Origin: Scytonema millei VB511283
GTDB taxonomy: Bacteria > Cyanobacteriota > Cyanobacteriia > Cyanobacteriales > Chroococcidiopsidaceae
NCBI RefSeq assembly: GCF_000817735.3
Contig: NZ_JTJC03000001.1
Coordinates: 1,313,336-1,377,335 of the forward strand
Length of the DNA: 64,000 bases
Direction: 5' to 3'
Shown: positions 8,570 to 18,247 of the stretch, in pieces
How the letters are laid out: each line of letters starts with the position of its first letter
How positions within the stretch are numbered: position 1 is the first letter of the stretch
The notes under the pieces: generated by a model
What the model was told of the DNA's origin: nothing
Database searches by the model: none
The model's input: only the letters and a program-made list of their open reading frames with translations
Program-made: the position numbers and the translations under genes

Positions 8570-9622
8570 ATGAGTATATTAACTCGATTCATGCTGAGAA
8601 TTCCTGGGCAGCTTTATTTGTGGCTGGCAATCTCGATCTTTGGAGCTGCTAATTCCGTAACGCGGAAGCTCGCCCAACTCGGTACTCAGCATTTTATCAA
8701 TGGTCGCAACCCGATCTCGCTTTGCAATGTTTTGTTTGTAGGAAATCTCTGTGCCTTACTAGTGCTAGCGATCGTCTATCAGCGACAGTTACGCCCTACG
8801 GCATGGCAGCGAATTTCTCGCCAGGAATGGTTGGGTGCGATCGCAGTGGCAATTTTAGCTGGGGCGATCGCACCCAGTTTAATTTTTCAAGCACTAGCAT
8901 TAACAACAGTCAATAATGTTGTTCTGGTAGGGCGATTAGAGACTTCCCTAGCGCTGATTCTTTCCATTTGGTTATTACAAGAGCGAGTCAATCTTTGGGA
9001 AATTTGCGGCGCGTTTGTTTCATTTATGGGTGTGATTGTCACAATTTTTCTAACATCATCTGGGCAAGGCATACATATCATGACAGATTTCTTCCACGTA
9101 GGAATGGGTGAAATCTTAATAGTTACTGCTGCTTTAGTGCTGGCATCTGCCACGATTATTAGTAAGCTGAGACTGTCTCGCGTTCCTTTAGGAATCTATA
9201 ATATTTTGCGTACAGCTCTAGGAACGGTAATTTTCTTTTTTGCTGCCTTACTACTCTACAGCAAACATCATTTTATGGATGCATTCTCTCCCTTTTTATG
9301 GCAGTGGATGTTAGTTTATGGCTCGATTGTTGTCGTTGTCGGTCAGTCTTTCTGGACTACAGGCTTAAGAGCTACTTCAGTATCCGAAGCTTCATTAGTT
9401 GGCTCCTTTACCCCAATTGCCGGAATTCTATCTGCTTATCTGATTTTGGACGAAGTGCCAACTCTGGCACAATATATTGGTGGCAGTATTATTTTGATTG
9501 GCGTTTTTCTCAGTCAAATTGGTATTTGGCGCAAAGCATCAATTCAGTTTGCCACTTCACAAATCGGTACGACTAGCAAACTACAAGAAGTTGAAAGTCG
9601 GATGGGATTTAAGGGGATTTAA
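8570..9622 (+). CDS. EamA/DMT-family transporter
   Basis: This 350-residue polytopic membrane protein has about ten predicted membrane helices in two repeated EamA halves (about residues 15-150 and 180-320). Family features include FQALALTTVNNVVLVGRLE near the end of repeat 1 and LRATSVSEASLVGSFTPIAG in repeat 2. DMT carriers usually export small metabolites or amino acids; the substrate cannot be told. An AAAGGTGGC ribosome site precedes the ATG at 8570. It follows the small secreted protein by 50 bases and probably shares its transcript. Confidence 0.85.
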   Translation: MSILTRFMLRIPGQLYLWLAISIFGAANSVTRKLAQLGTQHFINGRNPISLCNVLFVGNLCALLVLAIVYQRQLRPTAWQRISRQEWLGAIAVAILAGAIAPSLIFQALALTTVNNVVLVGRLETSLALILSIWLLQERVNLWEICGAFVSFMGVIVTIFLTSSGQGIHIMTDFFHVGMGEILIVTAALVLASATIISKLRLSRVPLGIYNILRTALGTVIFFFAALLLYSKHHFMDAFSPFLWQWMLVYGSIVVVVGQSFWTTGLRATSVSEASLVGSFTPIAGILSAYLILDEVPTLAQYIGGSIILIGVFLSQIGIWRKASIQFATSQIGTTSKLQEVESRMGFKGI

Positions 9623-9670
9623 GCAGAAAGCGTGACAGTTTTAAAACTATCAGTTTCCTAGAGGTTTTAT

Positions 9671-10426
9671 ATGGTCGATCTTAATGACGCGCTCGGACTC
9701 TTGCATCCAGCGATCGCAGTTATCTTTGTTTTTCCATTCATTGGGATCGTCTCTTATTTCGCTTGGCAGACACGACAGCGAAGATTACAAATCATGGCAG
9801 GCAAAAGCAACATTCCACCTACCACCGGACTAAATCACAATCGTTTTGGTAAGGTATTAGCTGGAGCAGTTGTAGGACTTGCCCTGCTAGGAATGGCTCA
9901 TCCAATATTTGCTAATATTACCACTAACCAAATCTGGAGCAAAGAACCTCTTAAAGTTGTCTTCATTGTTCTAATATTTGCTGCTACTATTGCCTCTTTA
10001 GTTTTTCTTTATCGAGCAAAACCGCGACTTTGGCGCGGGATTTTTGCTACCTTAACAGGTACTGGATTAGTTGTTTTGGGTTCTCAGGATGGGGTGTTTC
10101 GCCGCGAGTATGAATGGTATGTCTCTCATTACTACATTGGACTGGCAGCAGCAATGCTGATGATTTTCTCTCTAGCAATTCTGCCAGACATCTACCAAGA
10201 CCGCTCGAATCGCTGGCGAATTGTCCATGCAGTTTTGAATTCTATCGCCCTTTTACTATTTGTGGGACAAGGGCTAACTGGGACGCGGGACTTGCTAGAA
10301 ATTCCTCTGGGCTGGCAGAAACATTACATCGAGCAATGCGACTTCGCCGCTCGGATCTGTCCGAGTAAAACTTCACAAAGCCAGGTAGAGAAAGAACTAG
10401 GGGTAGTGCAAGCGTTGCGCTTGTGA
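9671..10426 (+). CDS. DUF4079-family membrane protein
   Basis: This 251-residue cyanobacterial integral membrane protein has five or six membrane segments. Conserved His residues sit in the first helix (LGLLHPAIAVIFVFP) and in later helices (MAHPIFANI, WYVSHYYIGLAAAML, RIVHAVLNSIALLLFVGQGLTG). The pattern resembles DUF4079 and recalls cytochrome b561-like haem ligation, but haem binding is inference. An AGAGGT ribosome site precedes the ATG at 9671. The gene lies in the run between the DMT transporter and the histidine kinase. Confidence 0.8.
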   Translation: MVDLNDALGLLHPAIAVIFVFPFIGIVSYFAWQTRQRRLQIMAGKSNIPPTTGLNHNRFGKVLAGAVVGLALLGMAHPIFANITTNQIWSKEPLKVVFIVLIFAATIASLVFLYRAKPRLWRGIFATLTGTGLVVLGSQDGVFRREYEWYVSHYYIGLAAAMLMIFSLAILPDIYQDRSNRWRIVHAVLNSIALLLFVGQGLTGTRDLLEIPLGWQKHYIEQCDFAARICPSKTSQSQVEKELGVVQALRL

Positions 10427-10442
10427 GGAGCAGAATAGAATT

Positions 10443-11882
10443 ATGCAGAGGGAAGCAGGGGGAGGGAGAATATTTCCTCAAGTATGGCGACTCGATCCGT
10501 TTTCGCTGCGATCGCGTTTAACGATTGGCATTGCCACTGTTTCCTCGGTAGGGTTGGGTAGCATTGCGCTCTGGACAGGGTGGCAAATGCAGCGCATCTT
10601 AATTAACAGTCACAAACAGGGAATCGAATACATTGCCGGACGCTTACCCCACGATGTAGAACTCTACAGTGAAATGATGCCAGTAGAAACTGGATTGAGC
10701 AAGGCAATTAATAACCTGACGACTGCCGATACGCTTTTATGGGTGAAGCATTCAAATGGGAAAATTACAGCTAAGTCTGGTAATCTCAAAACTCAGAGCG
10801 ATCGGGGTACGGCTGCTGCCTTAATGTCCCTGACACAAATGCCATCTCAAGCCCAAGTTTCCGAAGTCAACGGACGCTTCTTCGTGTTACGTGGTAGTCC
10901 TTTGCAGGTGCGGGAAAAAGCAATTGGTCAATTGTTCGTGGCAAGAGACATTTCTGGCGATCGGCAGATGTTTTTGGCAATGGTGTGGAATTTGGGCATC
11001 GTTAGTCTAGGAGTGCTGCTAACAGTGACAGTGGCGATCGCTTTTTACTTGAGGCGATCGCTCCAACCTCTGCGCCAACTGAATCTAATGACTCAGTTAA
11101 TTTCAGCTGAAGATTTAGGACAAGCGCGATTGAATCTCGAACGCGCTCCTAGCGAAGTGAAAGAACTGGCGCAAACTTTCAATATGTTATTATCTCGCCT
11201 CTCTCAAGCTTGGGAGCGAGAACGGGAATTTGTCAGTAACGTTTCCCATGAGTTACGCACGCCACTGACGATCGTACATGGATACTTGCAAAGCGTCTTG
11301 CGACGACAGCATAACCTGACAGAAACTCAGCAAGAAGCTTTAGAAACTGCTGCATCTGAGGCAGAGCGTACCATCCACCTTTTACAAGATTTACTCGATT
11401 TAGCCAGGGCAGATAGTGGTTATTTGCAGTTTCGGCTCGATTCTTTTGTCCTCAATGACTTAGTAGCGGAAGTTGTCGGGATGGCGCGTCAGTACAGCGA
11501 TCGCGCGATCGCAATTGAGACAGAAACTCATCCGATTGTCGTCAAAGCAGACTACGATCGCCTCAAACAAGTGTTGCTTAATTTGATTGATAATGCAATT
11601 AAATACTCCGAGTCAGATACATCAATTCAAGTCAAACTAGACGGCAACCCAACAGCAGCAACCATTCAAATCTGCGATCGCGGTTATGGCATTCCCTTAC
11701 AACACCAATCTCGCATCTTCGAGCGATTTTACCGCGTCGATGAAGCTCGAACTCGCGGCACTGGGGGTTCTGGTTTAGGGTTGTCGATTGTCAAAACTCT
11801 AGTCGAGGGAATGGGTGGTAGCGTGACGTTGCGCTCGAAATTAGGTGAAGGTAGCGTATTTACAATTAGCTTACCTGTATAG
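10443..11882 (+). CDS. Membrane sensor histidine kinase (HAMP-HisKA-HATPase)
   Basis: This 479-residue two-component sensor has membrane segments near 22-42 and 178-202, enclosing a periplasmic sensing domain. HAMP follows near 200-250. The phosphoacceptor motif FVSNVSHELRTPLT carries His269. The ATPase shows the N box (LLNLIDNAIKYSES), G1 (CDRGYGIPL) and G2 (GTGGSGLGLSIV). It starts 16 bases after the DUF4079 gene with a GAGGAG site, so it is probably co-transcribed with the transporter and may sense the process they serve. No response regulator is in this run; the nearest is at 16846-17520. Confidence 0.9.
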   Translation: MQREAGGGRIFPQVWRLDPFSLRSRLTIGIATVSSVGLGSIALWTGWQMQRILINSHKQGIEYIAGRLPHDVELYSEMMPVETGLSKAINNLTTADTLLWVKHSNGKITAKSGNLKTQSDRGTAAALMSLTQMPSQAQVSEVNGRFFVLRGSPLQVREKAIGQLFVARDISGDRQMFLAMVWNLGIVSLGVLLTVTVAIAFYLRRSLQPLRQLNLMTQLISAEDLGQARLNLERAPSEVKELAQTFNMLLSRLSQAWEREREFVSNVSHELRTPLTIVHGYLQSVLRRQHNLTETQQEALETAASEAERTIHLLQDLLDLARADSGYLQFRLDSFVLNDLVAEVVGMARQYSDRAIAIETETHPIVVKADYDRLKQVLLNLIDNAIKYSESDTSIQVKLDGNPTAATIQICDRGYGIPLQHQSRIFERFYRVDEARTRGTGGSGLGLSIVKTLVEGMGGSVTLRSKLGEGSVFTISLPV

Positions 11883-11922
11883 CTGCCTGCAAAGAGACAA
11901 AATTAGCTGTAGCAGAATTAGC

Positions 11923-13479
11923 CTATACCAATTTCAACAAGCGATCGCCCACTCGTAGAGCATTAGCAATAATCGTTAATGTCGGATTGACTGCGGCACT
12001 GGAAGGGAAAAAGCTACCATCGACGACATAGAGATTCTGAATGTCGTGAGTGCGGCAATTGAGATCTAATACAGAGGTTGTCGGATCTTCGCCAAAGCGA
12101 CAAGTGCCGCATTGATGCCCTACTGCTTGTAGCGGGATCGAGTTGCGGGGGTAAAGACTGAAGGGAATGACGTGTTCTGCTCGATCGACTTGCTTGAGAA
12201 CAGTCGCCCAACGTTGAATCAATCGGCTAGCCGCTTCAATATTATTGGGTTTGTACTCCAGGTAAAGGCGATCGCCTTCTATTCGCACTCGGTTGTGAGG
12301 ATCGGGTAAATCTTCAGTCTGCAACCACCAACCCACACTGCGATCGGCGATCGCTTTCAGTTCTGCTCCAGGTCGAAGTTTGAGCAAGGGGGCGAGTAAA
12401 GCAGGAGCTTCCGCAGGTAGCATATCTGCAAGCACGTTGCCCGTGTTTTGCACCAACCCCATTGGATAAGGAAAGCTCGGCTCCCCCCAATAGAAATCGC
12501 TGATGCAAATAGTTTTTTGATAAATGGCGGGATTGAGCTTGGTACTCAGTTGTACCATTGCCGTACAATTGTGCTTCATCAGGTTTCGCCCTACCTGACC
12601 GGAACTATTTGCTAGCCCGTGAGGATGGCGATCGTTTTGCGATCGCAACAATAATGCGGCTGAATTAATCGCCCCGCAAGCAACTACAACAACATTGCCC
12701 GTGAAAAATTGAGGCTCCCCGTTTATTTCCGCTTCGATCCGAGTAATTTCTCGACCAGAGGAACTGGTATGCAGGCGCGTGACTTTGGCTGCTGTGAGTA
12801 AGGTGACGTTAGTACGTTTGCGGGTTGGCTGGATGCAGTTAACTTCGGCATCTGCTTTGCCGTCGGTCAAGCAGGGAAACCCATCGCACGTATTGCAGCG
12901 AATACAGTTACCCAAGCTTCGATCCACTTCATTAAGTTTCAGTCCCAAGGGCAAATTAAACGGATGCAACCCAACCTGCGCGAGCAAATTAGCGAGTTCT
13001 TGCATCCGAGGTTCGTGGCGTACCGCAGTGTAGGGATAAGGCAGACTTCGCGGTGGCTCAGTCGGGTCGCCAGTCTGCCCATGCACGTCGTACAATTCTT
13101 CGGCGCGATTGTAATAGGGTTCAAAGTCGAGGTATTTCAGCGCCCACTCTGGTGAAATACCATCTTTGTGTTCGACCCGCTCAAAGTCTCGTTCTCGCAA
13201 CCGCAGTAAAGCAGCGCCGTAAACTTTAGTATTGCCTCCCACCCAGTAGCCTGTTGCGGGACGAAAGGATTTACCGTTTGTGTCATACCAGCGTTCTTGA
13301 GTGTGATATCGCTCTCGTTGATAAACTTCTAGAGCACTCCAGTTCTCTTTCTCTTTGGGTAAAAACGTGCCTTGCTCTAAAATTAAAATCTTTTTACCAC
13401 TGGGAGCGAGACAATACGCCAAGGTACCGCCACCTGCTCCCGTTCCAATGATGATGATGTCGTAGTGTTGTGCGGTCAT
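11923..13479 (-). CDS. GMC-family FAD oxidoreductase (paralogue 1)
   Basis: This 518-residue flavoprotein of the glucose-methanol-choline oxidoreductase family oxidises an alcohol or sugar using FAD. The dinucleotide motif is GTGAGGGTLAY at the N-terminus, and the family C-terminus VDGSFFPSSAAVNPTLTI is present. The protein also carries a compact cysteine cluster, CIRCNTCDGFPC, near residue 192, which looks fit to bind a metal or Fe-S centre and is unusual for GMC enzymes. A close paralogue with the same cluster is at 23276-24853, but this copy lies apart from that gene set. It is transcribed towards the histidine kinase. Confidence 0.85.
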   Translation of the reverse strand: MTAQHYDIIIIGTGAGGGTLAYCLAPSGKKILILEQGTFLPKEKENWSALEVYQRERYHTQERWYDTNGKSFRPATGYWVGGNTKVYGAALLRLRERDFERVEHKDGISPEWALKYLDFEPYYNRAEELYDVHGQTGDPTEPPRSLPYPYTAVRHEPRMQELANLLAQVGLHPFNLPLGLKLNEVDRSLGNCIRCNTCDGFPCLTDGKADAEVNCIQPTRKRTNVTLLTAAKVTRLHTSSSGREITRIEAEINGEPQFFTGNVVVVACGAINSAALLLRSQNDRHPHGLANSSGQVGRNLMKHNCTAMVQLSTKLNPAIYQKTICISDFYWGEPSFPYPMGLVQNTGNVLADMLPAEAPALLAPLLKLRPGAELKAIADRSVGWWLQTEDLPDPHNRVRIEGDRLYLEYKPNNIEAASRLIQRWATVLKQVDRAEHVIPFSLYPRNSIPLQAVGHQCGTCRFGEDPTTSVLDLNCRTHDIQNLYVVDGSFFPSSAAVNPTLTIIANALRVGDRLLKLV

Positions 13480-13517
13480 GAATGAGTTCCTCTAGCTAAA
13501 AACTAGGAAGTCAATGG

Positions 13518-14909
13518 TTAGAAGACGCAAGAAGACACATCTGGGTCTTCATCAAAACTAATCAGGGCGAGGTAATCGGGGTTTTCTAGAAGTGTTTTGG
13601 CAACTAGAAAAGCGGCGATCGTCCAAGTCTGGTATTTCCTCGCTTCTTTGCCAATTAGTTTTCCAGTCTTGCCATCGTAGTATTCGCACCAGCGATCGCT
13701 TGATAAGCGTTTCTCCGCAATTTCCAAGGCGTTTCGTGCCAAGTCTGGTCTACCCGTCTTCAAAGCTGCCGCTGTCAAAAGCCAGAGTAAAACGGGCCAA
13801 TTACCGCCATTATGGTAAGACCAGGGAATATTTTTGGGATCGCAGCCAGTGACAATCTGCCAATCTCGACCTTCTACGGCTGGAAAGCAAATTTTCATCG
13901 GCATGTGTCCGATTAGATCCTGCCAGCGTTGCTCGATTAAGTTGACGATCGCCTGAGATTGTTGGGCAGTTGCCAGCGAGGCGATCGCTGACATCAAATT
14001 GCCGAGTCCGAAAAAGCGAAAATCAATCTGTCCTGGTCCTAGATTTCCGGCAAAATAGCCGCTAGTATCGGTCAGCCATTCGACGAGCCACGCAGGGATA
14101 GTATCTGGATAGACATTGAATCGATTCATTGCCATGTCACCAAACTCTTCGCCTTTGTAGCGATAGATTTCGTTCAAACGTTGCAGATCGATCCAGTAAT
14201 ATTTCCGCACGTGATAGGTTAGGTGACTTAAGCGAGTCTCGACAGCCTGAAGATAGGTATTGCCGGAACCGATTGGTAGCAGCAGTTCTCGCGCCGTCCG
14301 CAAGGCAGCATAGAACAATGCCTGAATTTCCAGCGGATGACCGTAGACTCCCAGACGGCGATCGATCGCAAACGAGCCATCCGGGACTAACAGCGTCGGA
14401 AACATGTCAAACCGAGCTTCCAAGCAAAGCTGTAAAATCAACTGAATTCCCCGCTGAAAGTCATCTCGGCAAGCAAGTGCCGTGTCTCCCGTCGCTTTGA
14501 CATATGCCCGTAGCAGAATCAGCCACCAGAAGCAGGAATCGATCGGGGCAACTCTGGCGATCGCCTGTTCGCCATAATCAGCCACCAAATACTCGGTTTC
14601 AGCTTCAACTTCTACCTTAAAACTAGCAGGATGCAATCCCTGTCCTGGTTGAAAGCAATCCAATCGCCGTTCGCGGCTTTGAAGCCCCAACACTTCCACC
14701 AAGAAGTTGCGGACAATATCGGGCTTCCCCTGCATCAGAAATAGCAGACCAGCGGGGACAAAATCACGCACAAAACACTGGTCGTAATTAAGTGCCTCTG
14801 CGTCAGGGTCGCGAGCAGCTACAGTACCGATAGGTTGCCCGCGATAATAGAGAATCGCATCTTCAAGGGCTGTTTGAGCTTCTTCTATTAATGTACGGTC
14901 TGCAAGCAT
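13518..14909 (-). CDS. invA: Alkaline/neutral invertase (GH100)
   Basis: This 463-residue enzyme hydrolyses sucrose to glucose and fructose in the cytoplasm. The whole length fits cyanobacterial GH100 invertase: [19 protein letters not shown] near the N-terminus, [28 protein letters not shown], a [19 protein letters not shown] segment and a C-terminal [16 protein letters not shown]. It has no signal peptide. The invertase sits 38 bases after (upstream on the minus strand of) the GMC gene and may be co-transcribed with it. Sucrose turnover is used by many cyanobacteria under osmotic or desiccation stress. Confidence 0.9.
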   Translation of the reverse strand: MLADRTLIEEAQTALEDAILYYRGQPIGTVAARDPDAEALNYDQCFVRDFVPAGLLFLMQGKPDIVRNFLVEVLGLQSRERRLDCFQPGQGLHPASFKVEVEAETEYLVADYGEQAIARVAPIDSCFWWLILLRAYVKATGDTALACRDDFQRGIQLILQLCLEARFDMFPTLLVPDGSFAIDRRLGVYGHPLEIQALFYAALRTARELLLPIGSGNTYLQAVETRLSHLTYHVRKYYWIDLQRLNEIYRYKGEEFGDMAMNRFNVYPDTIPAWLVEWLTDTSGYFAGNLGPGQIDFRFFGLGNLMSAIASLATAQQSQAIVNLIEQRWQDLIGHMPMKICFPAVEGRDWQIVTGCDPKNIPWSYHNGGNWPVLLWLLTAAALKTGRPDLARNALEIAEKRLSSDRWCEYYDGKTGKLIGKEARKYQTWTIAAFLVAKTLLENPDYLALISFDEDPDVSSCVF

Positions 14910-15217
14910 ACAGTTTCAATAAATTTGACATGAGAATCTAGTGCTATTTTGATGAAATTTTGCTCGCTACACCACCGAACGGCGAGCGACGCTTCTTGCG
15001 TAAACAGTGTATTGATTGTCACTCTTAAACTATGTCGAAAGATGATGAAACGTTAATGAATTCCGAGTAAAAAGCTGATGTGTGCCTGAAAAATAGCTGA
15101 GGAGTTTCTCATCAAACTCTCACGCAGCAGTAGTTTGTGTTGTTTGCAAGAGCGGCTTTCACGGCAAGAGAGTATACTTTTATTCATCGAGATTCGAGTA
15201 GTTAAGGATAAGCGATC
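14910..15217. other. Divergent intergenic region
   Basis: These 308 bases separate the minus-strand invertase from the plus-strand GAF-PAS kinase, so both promoters must lie here. A TATACT hexamer lies at about 15174-15179, in the correct orientation for the kinase, but without a well-spaced -35. No RNA gene or convincing frame was found. Confidence 0.45.
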
Positions 15218-16864
15218 GTGCAGCCTGGAGCAGAACAGGATGGAGTTAGCGTAGCTTCTGAATATCAAAATCAGCGCGTTCTAGAGGTGTTATCCTCACT
15301 CAGTTATCGGACTGGCGAACTGAGTGGCTACCTGCAAGAAATTGCCCAAGGCGTAAGCGAACTCATCCGACTCGATTGGTCTACAATTACTCTCTGTCGG
15401 GATGGATTCGAGCGAGTTATAGCCAGTACCATTGACATAGGTGAAGCAGCGGAGCGAGTTTATTCTCTCCACGGCACTCTGACGGGTACGGTAATTGCCA
15501 CAGGTGTTTCTTTAGTCGTTGAAGATACTCAGACTTGTACGGACTATGGAGAAGCTCCAGCAGGCTACCAGGCATATTTGGGCGTTCCCCTACGCACGCC
15601 TGTAGGAGAAGTCATTGGCACGATTTGCTCCTTTCAACGACAGCCGCGCCATTTCAGTGCCGCAGAAATTAGGCTAGCAGAAATTTTTGCCGAACGAGCG
15701 GCAACGGCGATCGACAATTACCAAATGTACCAGCAACAGCAGCAGATGAACCAGCAGTTGCAAGTAGAAATCGAGGAGCGCCGAGCCACCGAAAAGATGT
15801 TAAGAGAAAGCGAAGAACGGCTGCGCCAGATTGCCGAAAATATGCATCAGGTACTCTGGATGTACTCTCACGATCGCCAACCCATCTATATTAGTCCTGC
15901 TTTTGAGCAAATCTGGCAGCGATCGTGTGAAAGTTGGTATGCTAATCCCCAGATCTGGCAAGATACAATTCATCCTGAAGATCGCCAACGAGTCGATGCC
16001 GCTTTCCAGCAAACAATGGAATTTAGCGAAGAGTATCGGATCGTTCGCCCCGATGGATCTGTGCGAATTATTTTTGACCAAGCATTTCCAATTTGGGATG
16101 CCGCAGGGCAAATTTATCGTTTGGCTGGAATTGCCGAAGATATCACGGAACGCAAGCAAGCTCAACAGGAAATGGTGAAGGCGATCGCATCTTTAGCAGA
16201 AGTGGGCGAGTTAGCAGCAACGATCGTTCACGAGTTACGCAATCCCTTGACTACAGTATTAATGGGACTGAATGCCTTTAAGCGGATAGATTTACCACCA
16301 ACCGCCAAAGAACGCTTAGATTTATCGCTGGATGAAGCCGAACGAATCCGAAACCTGTTAAACGAGATTTTGCTGTATGCCAAGCCCCAGGTACTTCAAT
16401 TTGCCCAATTGGAGCTGAATAGTTTCATTGCCGGAATTTTACCATCGCTGCGAACTATGCCCTCAGCCATGCGGCGGCGGATTGAATTTTTCCCAACACC
16501 AACCCCGATCGAGGTTTTAGCCGATGCCAATAAACTGAAGCAGGTATTTATCAATTTGGTAGACAATGCCTGTGAAGCCGTGAAAGACGATGAAGTAATT
16601 TCTTGGCAAGTGGAATTAGAAGAGACTGCCAAGCGAGTCAAGATTTACATTTGCAATGGTGGCGATTGCATTCCTCCGGAGATCTTACCAAAACTAACAA
16701 AACCGTTCTACACCACAAAGCTTTCTGGTACGGGATTGGGTTTATCGATTGTCAAGCGGATTGTCGAGGCTCATGGGGGAGAATTTGCGATCGCTTCTTC
16801 TACAGCAGAAGGCACGATCGTCAGCGTCCAATTACCTGTAATAGATTACTCTCGCAATACATAA
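15218..16864 (+). CDS. GAF-PAS sensor histidine kinase
   Basis: This 548-residue cytoplasmic kinase has a GAF domain at about residues 15-170 (DWSTITLCRDGF, YLGVPLRTPVGEVIGTICSF). A short coiled coil follows near 170-200, then a PAS/PAC domain near 200-315 (YISPAFEQIWQR, ITERKQ). Next come HisKA with His338 in TIVHELRNPLTT and a HATPase with VFINLVDNACEAV and GTGLGLSIV. There are no membrane helices. The GTG at 15218 has a weak AAGGAT site upstream. The last 19 bases overlap the convergent response-regulator gene, and the two could be partners. Confidence 0.88.
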   Translation: MQPGAEQDGVSVASEYQNQRVLEVLSSLSYRTGELSGYLQEIAQGVSELIRLDWSTITLCRDGFERVIASTIDIGEAAERVYSLHGTLTGTVIATGVSLVVEDTQTCTDYGEAPAGYQAYLGVPLRTPVGEVIGTICSFQRQPRHFSAAEIRLAEIFAERAATAIDNYQMYQQQQQMNQQLQVEIEERRATEKMLRESEERLRQIAENMHQVLWMYSHDRQPIYISPAFEQIWQRSCESWYANPQIWQDTIHPEDRQRVDAAFQQTMEFSEEYRIVRPDGSVRIIFDQAFPIWDAAGQIYRLAGIAEDITERKQAQQEMVKAIASLAEVGELAATIVHELRNPLTTVLMGLNAFKRIDLPPTAKERLDLSLDEAERIRNLLNEILLYAKPQVLQFAQLELNSFIAGILPSLRTMPSAMRRRIEFFPTPTPIEVLADANKLKQVFINLVDNACEAVKDDEVISWQVELEETAKRVKIYICNGGDCIPPEILPKLTKPFYTTKLSGTGLGLSIVKRIVEAHGGEFAIASSTAEGTIVSVQLPVIDYSRNT

Positions 16865-17520
16865 CCTACACCCCGCACGGTATGGAGCAAACGCTTTTCG
16901 TTGTTTTCTTCCAGTTTCAGGCGCAGGTAGCGAATATAAACTTCAATTACATTGGAATCGCCGACAAAGTCATAACCCCAAACTTTTTCTAAAATTTGGT
17001 CTCTGGTAAATACTTGACGCGGGTGGCTCAGCAGGTATTCTAGTAGATCGAATTCTTTCACAGTTAGTTCGATCGCCCGCTGACCGCGCAATACTTCACG
17101 GGTACGGCGATTTAAGCTCAAATCCTCAAATTGCATTAAATCTAAATCTGGTTCGCTATTCCGGCGTAGATGGGCGCGAATTCTGGCGAGTAATTCCTCA
17201 ATACTGAAGGGTTTAACTACGTAATCATCAGCACCCGCATCCAAACCAGTGACGCGATCGCCCACTTCATCTCTTGCTGTCAACAAAATTACGGGAATCT
17301 TGTTGCCAGTAGCACGCAGGCGACGGCACAGTTCCACTCCTGTCAACCCTGGTAGCATCCAATCTAGAATTGCCAGATCGAATGATGACTCTCGCGCCAA
17401 TGTCAATCCCGCCATGCCATCATGCGCTACGCTGACGCGATAGCCTTCGCTGCTCAGTTCTAGTTCCAAAAACCGAGCCAGCTTGATTTCATCTTCAACC
17501 AGGAGAATATGTGCTGTCAC
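16846..17520 (-). CDS. OmpR/PhoB-type response regulator
   Basis: This 224-residue transcription regulator has a receiver domain at residues 1-118, with acidic residues LVEDE, phosphoacceptor Asp53 in ILDWMLPG, Thr in LLTARDE and Lys in VVKPFS. The C-terminal winged helix (about 128-224) includes VKEFDLLEYLLSHP and HTVRGVGYVLRE. It resembles cyanobacterial RppA/RpaB-like regulators, but I cannot assign a specific orthologue. It is convergent with, and overlaps by 19 bases, the GAF-PAS kinase gene. Confidence 0.92.
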   Translation of the reverse strand: MTAHILLVEDEIKLARFLELELSSEGYRVSVAHDGMAGLTLARESSFDLAILDWMLPGLTGVELCRRLRATGNKIPVILLTARDEVGDRVTGLDAGADDYVVKPFSIEELLARIRAHLRRNSEPDLDLMQFEDLSLNRRTREVLRGQRAIELTVKEFDLLEYLLSHPRQVFTRDQILEKVWGYDFVGDSNVIEVYIRYLRLKLEENNEKRLLHTVRGVGYVLRE

Positions 17521-17854
17521 GGTCTTACTCCCGATCGGTTATATTTTGTTGCTGATGAGAAGCCACTAGCATCGGTTTCTCCCAATTCATCCATATTGCC
17601 ACGTAAGCCAATCCGAGCCGAAAAAGCTCAAGTGAGGTGAAATTTTAGTGCAGAGATGTCACTTTTTACTATTCTAATTTTGCCTACTTTCCTAAGGAAA
17701 TTTTCTCCGAAATGCATGACAATAGCACATATCTATACAGAACTTATCAATTAGTATTTGAAAATTCATTTTTGCAGAGTGTTTTTCTGCGAATTGAATG
17801 CGACTTGAATCAAATTTAGCCATCAATAGTAGGCAGTTATAGGAAATATCATAG
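17521..17854. other. Intergenic region upstream of the response regulator
   Basis: This 334-base, AT-rich segment lies between the stop of the DUF1622 gene and the start of the regulator gene, both on the minus strand. It should contain the regulator promoter. I see no RNA gene, repeat array or convincing reading frame. Confidence 0.45.
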
Positions 17855-18211
17855 TTATTTGAACTGAACGTAATTTCGCGTCGCTGCTTTGTCGATTTCC
17901 ATTTGCAGGAAAAAGTTTAAGACTGTCCGCAAAACGACTATAGCGCCCAATTGACCGATCTCCGTCCAAGTAGGTGCGATCGCGGTACGGAGAATATCTG
18001 CTGCTAGTTCAAATTCCAGTGCTAGCGACAGCCATCTGCCAAATCGCAAGCGGATCTCTTCTTTGACTGCATCGGGCAATCGCCGCCGCACGAAAAACAA
18101 TACAAAAGCTTTAAAAGTGGCCTCTACTGCAGCAAAACCAATTATTAAACCAGCACCAGCTTCTACACCAACTGCTAAATTGGCAGTTAATTGCTTGAAT
18201 AGGTCTTCCAT
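17855..18211 (-). CDS. DUF1622-family membrane protein
   Basis: This 118-residue protein matches the DUF1622 pattern. It has a first membrane helix (GVEAGAGLIIGFAAVEATFKAF), a central RLRFGRWLSLALEFELAADIL segment and a final helix with IGQLGAIVVLRTVLNFFLQMEI. The function is unknown. The ATG at 18211 has a strong TAGGAGTAGGT site. It begins 36 bases after the GH63 gene, so the two are probably co-transcribed. Confidence 0.85.
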   Translation of the reverse strand: MEDLFKQLTANLAVGVEAGAGLIIGFAAVEATFKAFVLFFVRRRLPDAVKEEIRLRFGRWLSLALEFELAADILRTAIAPTWTEIGQLGAIVVLRTVLNFFLQMEIDKAATRNYVQFK

Positions 18212-18247
18212 TTTACCTACTCCTAATTTCTGGAAAAACTATTGCTT

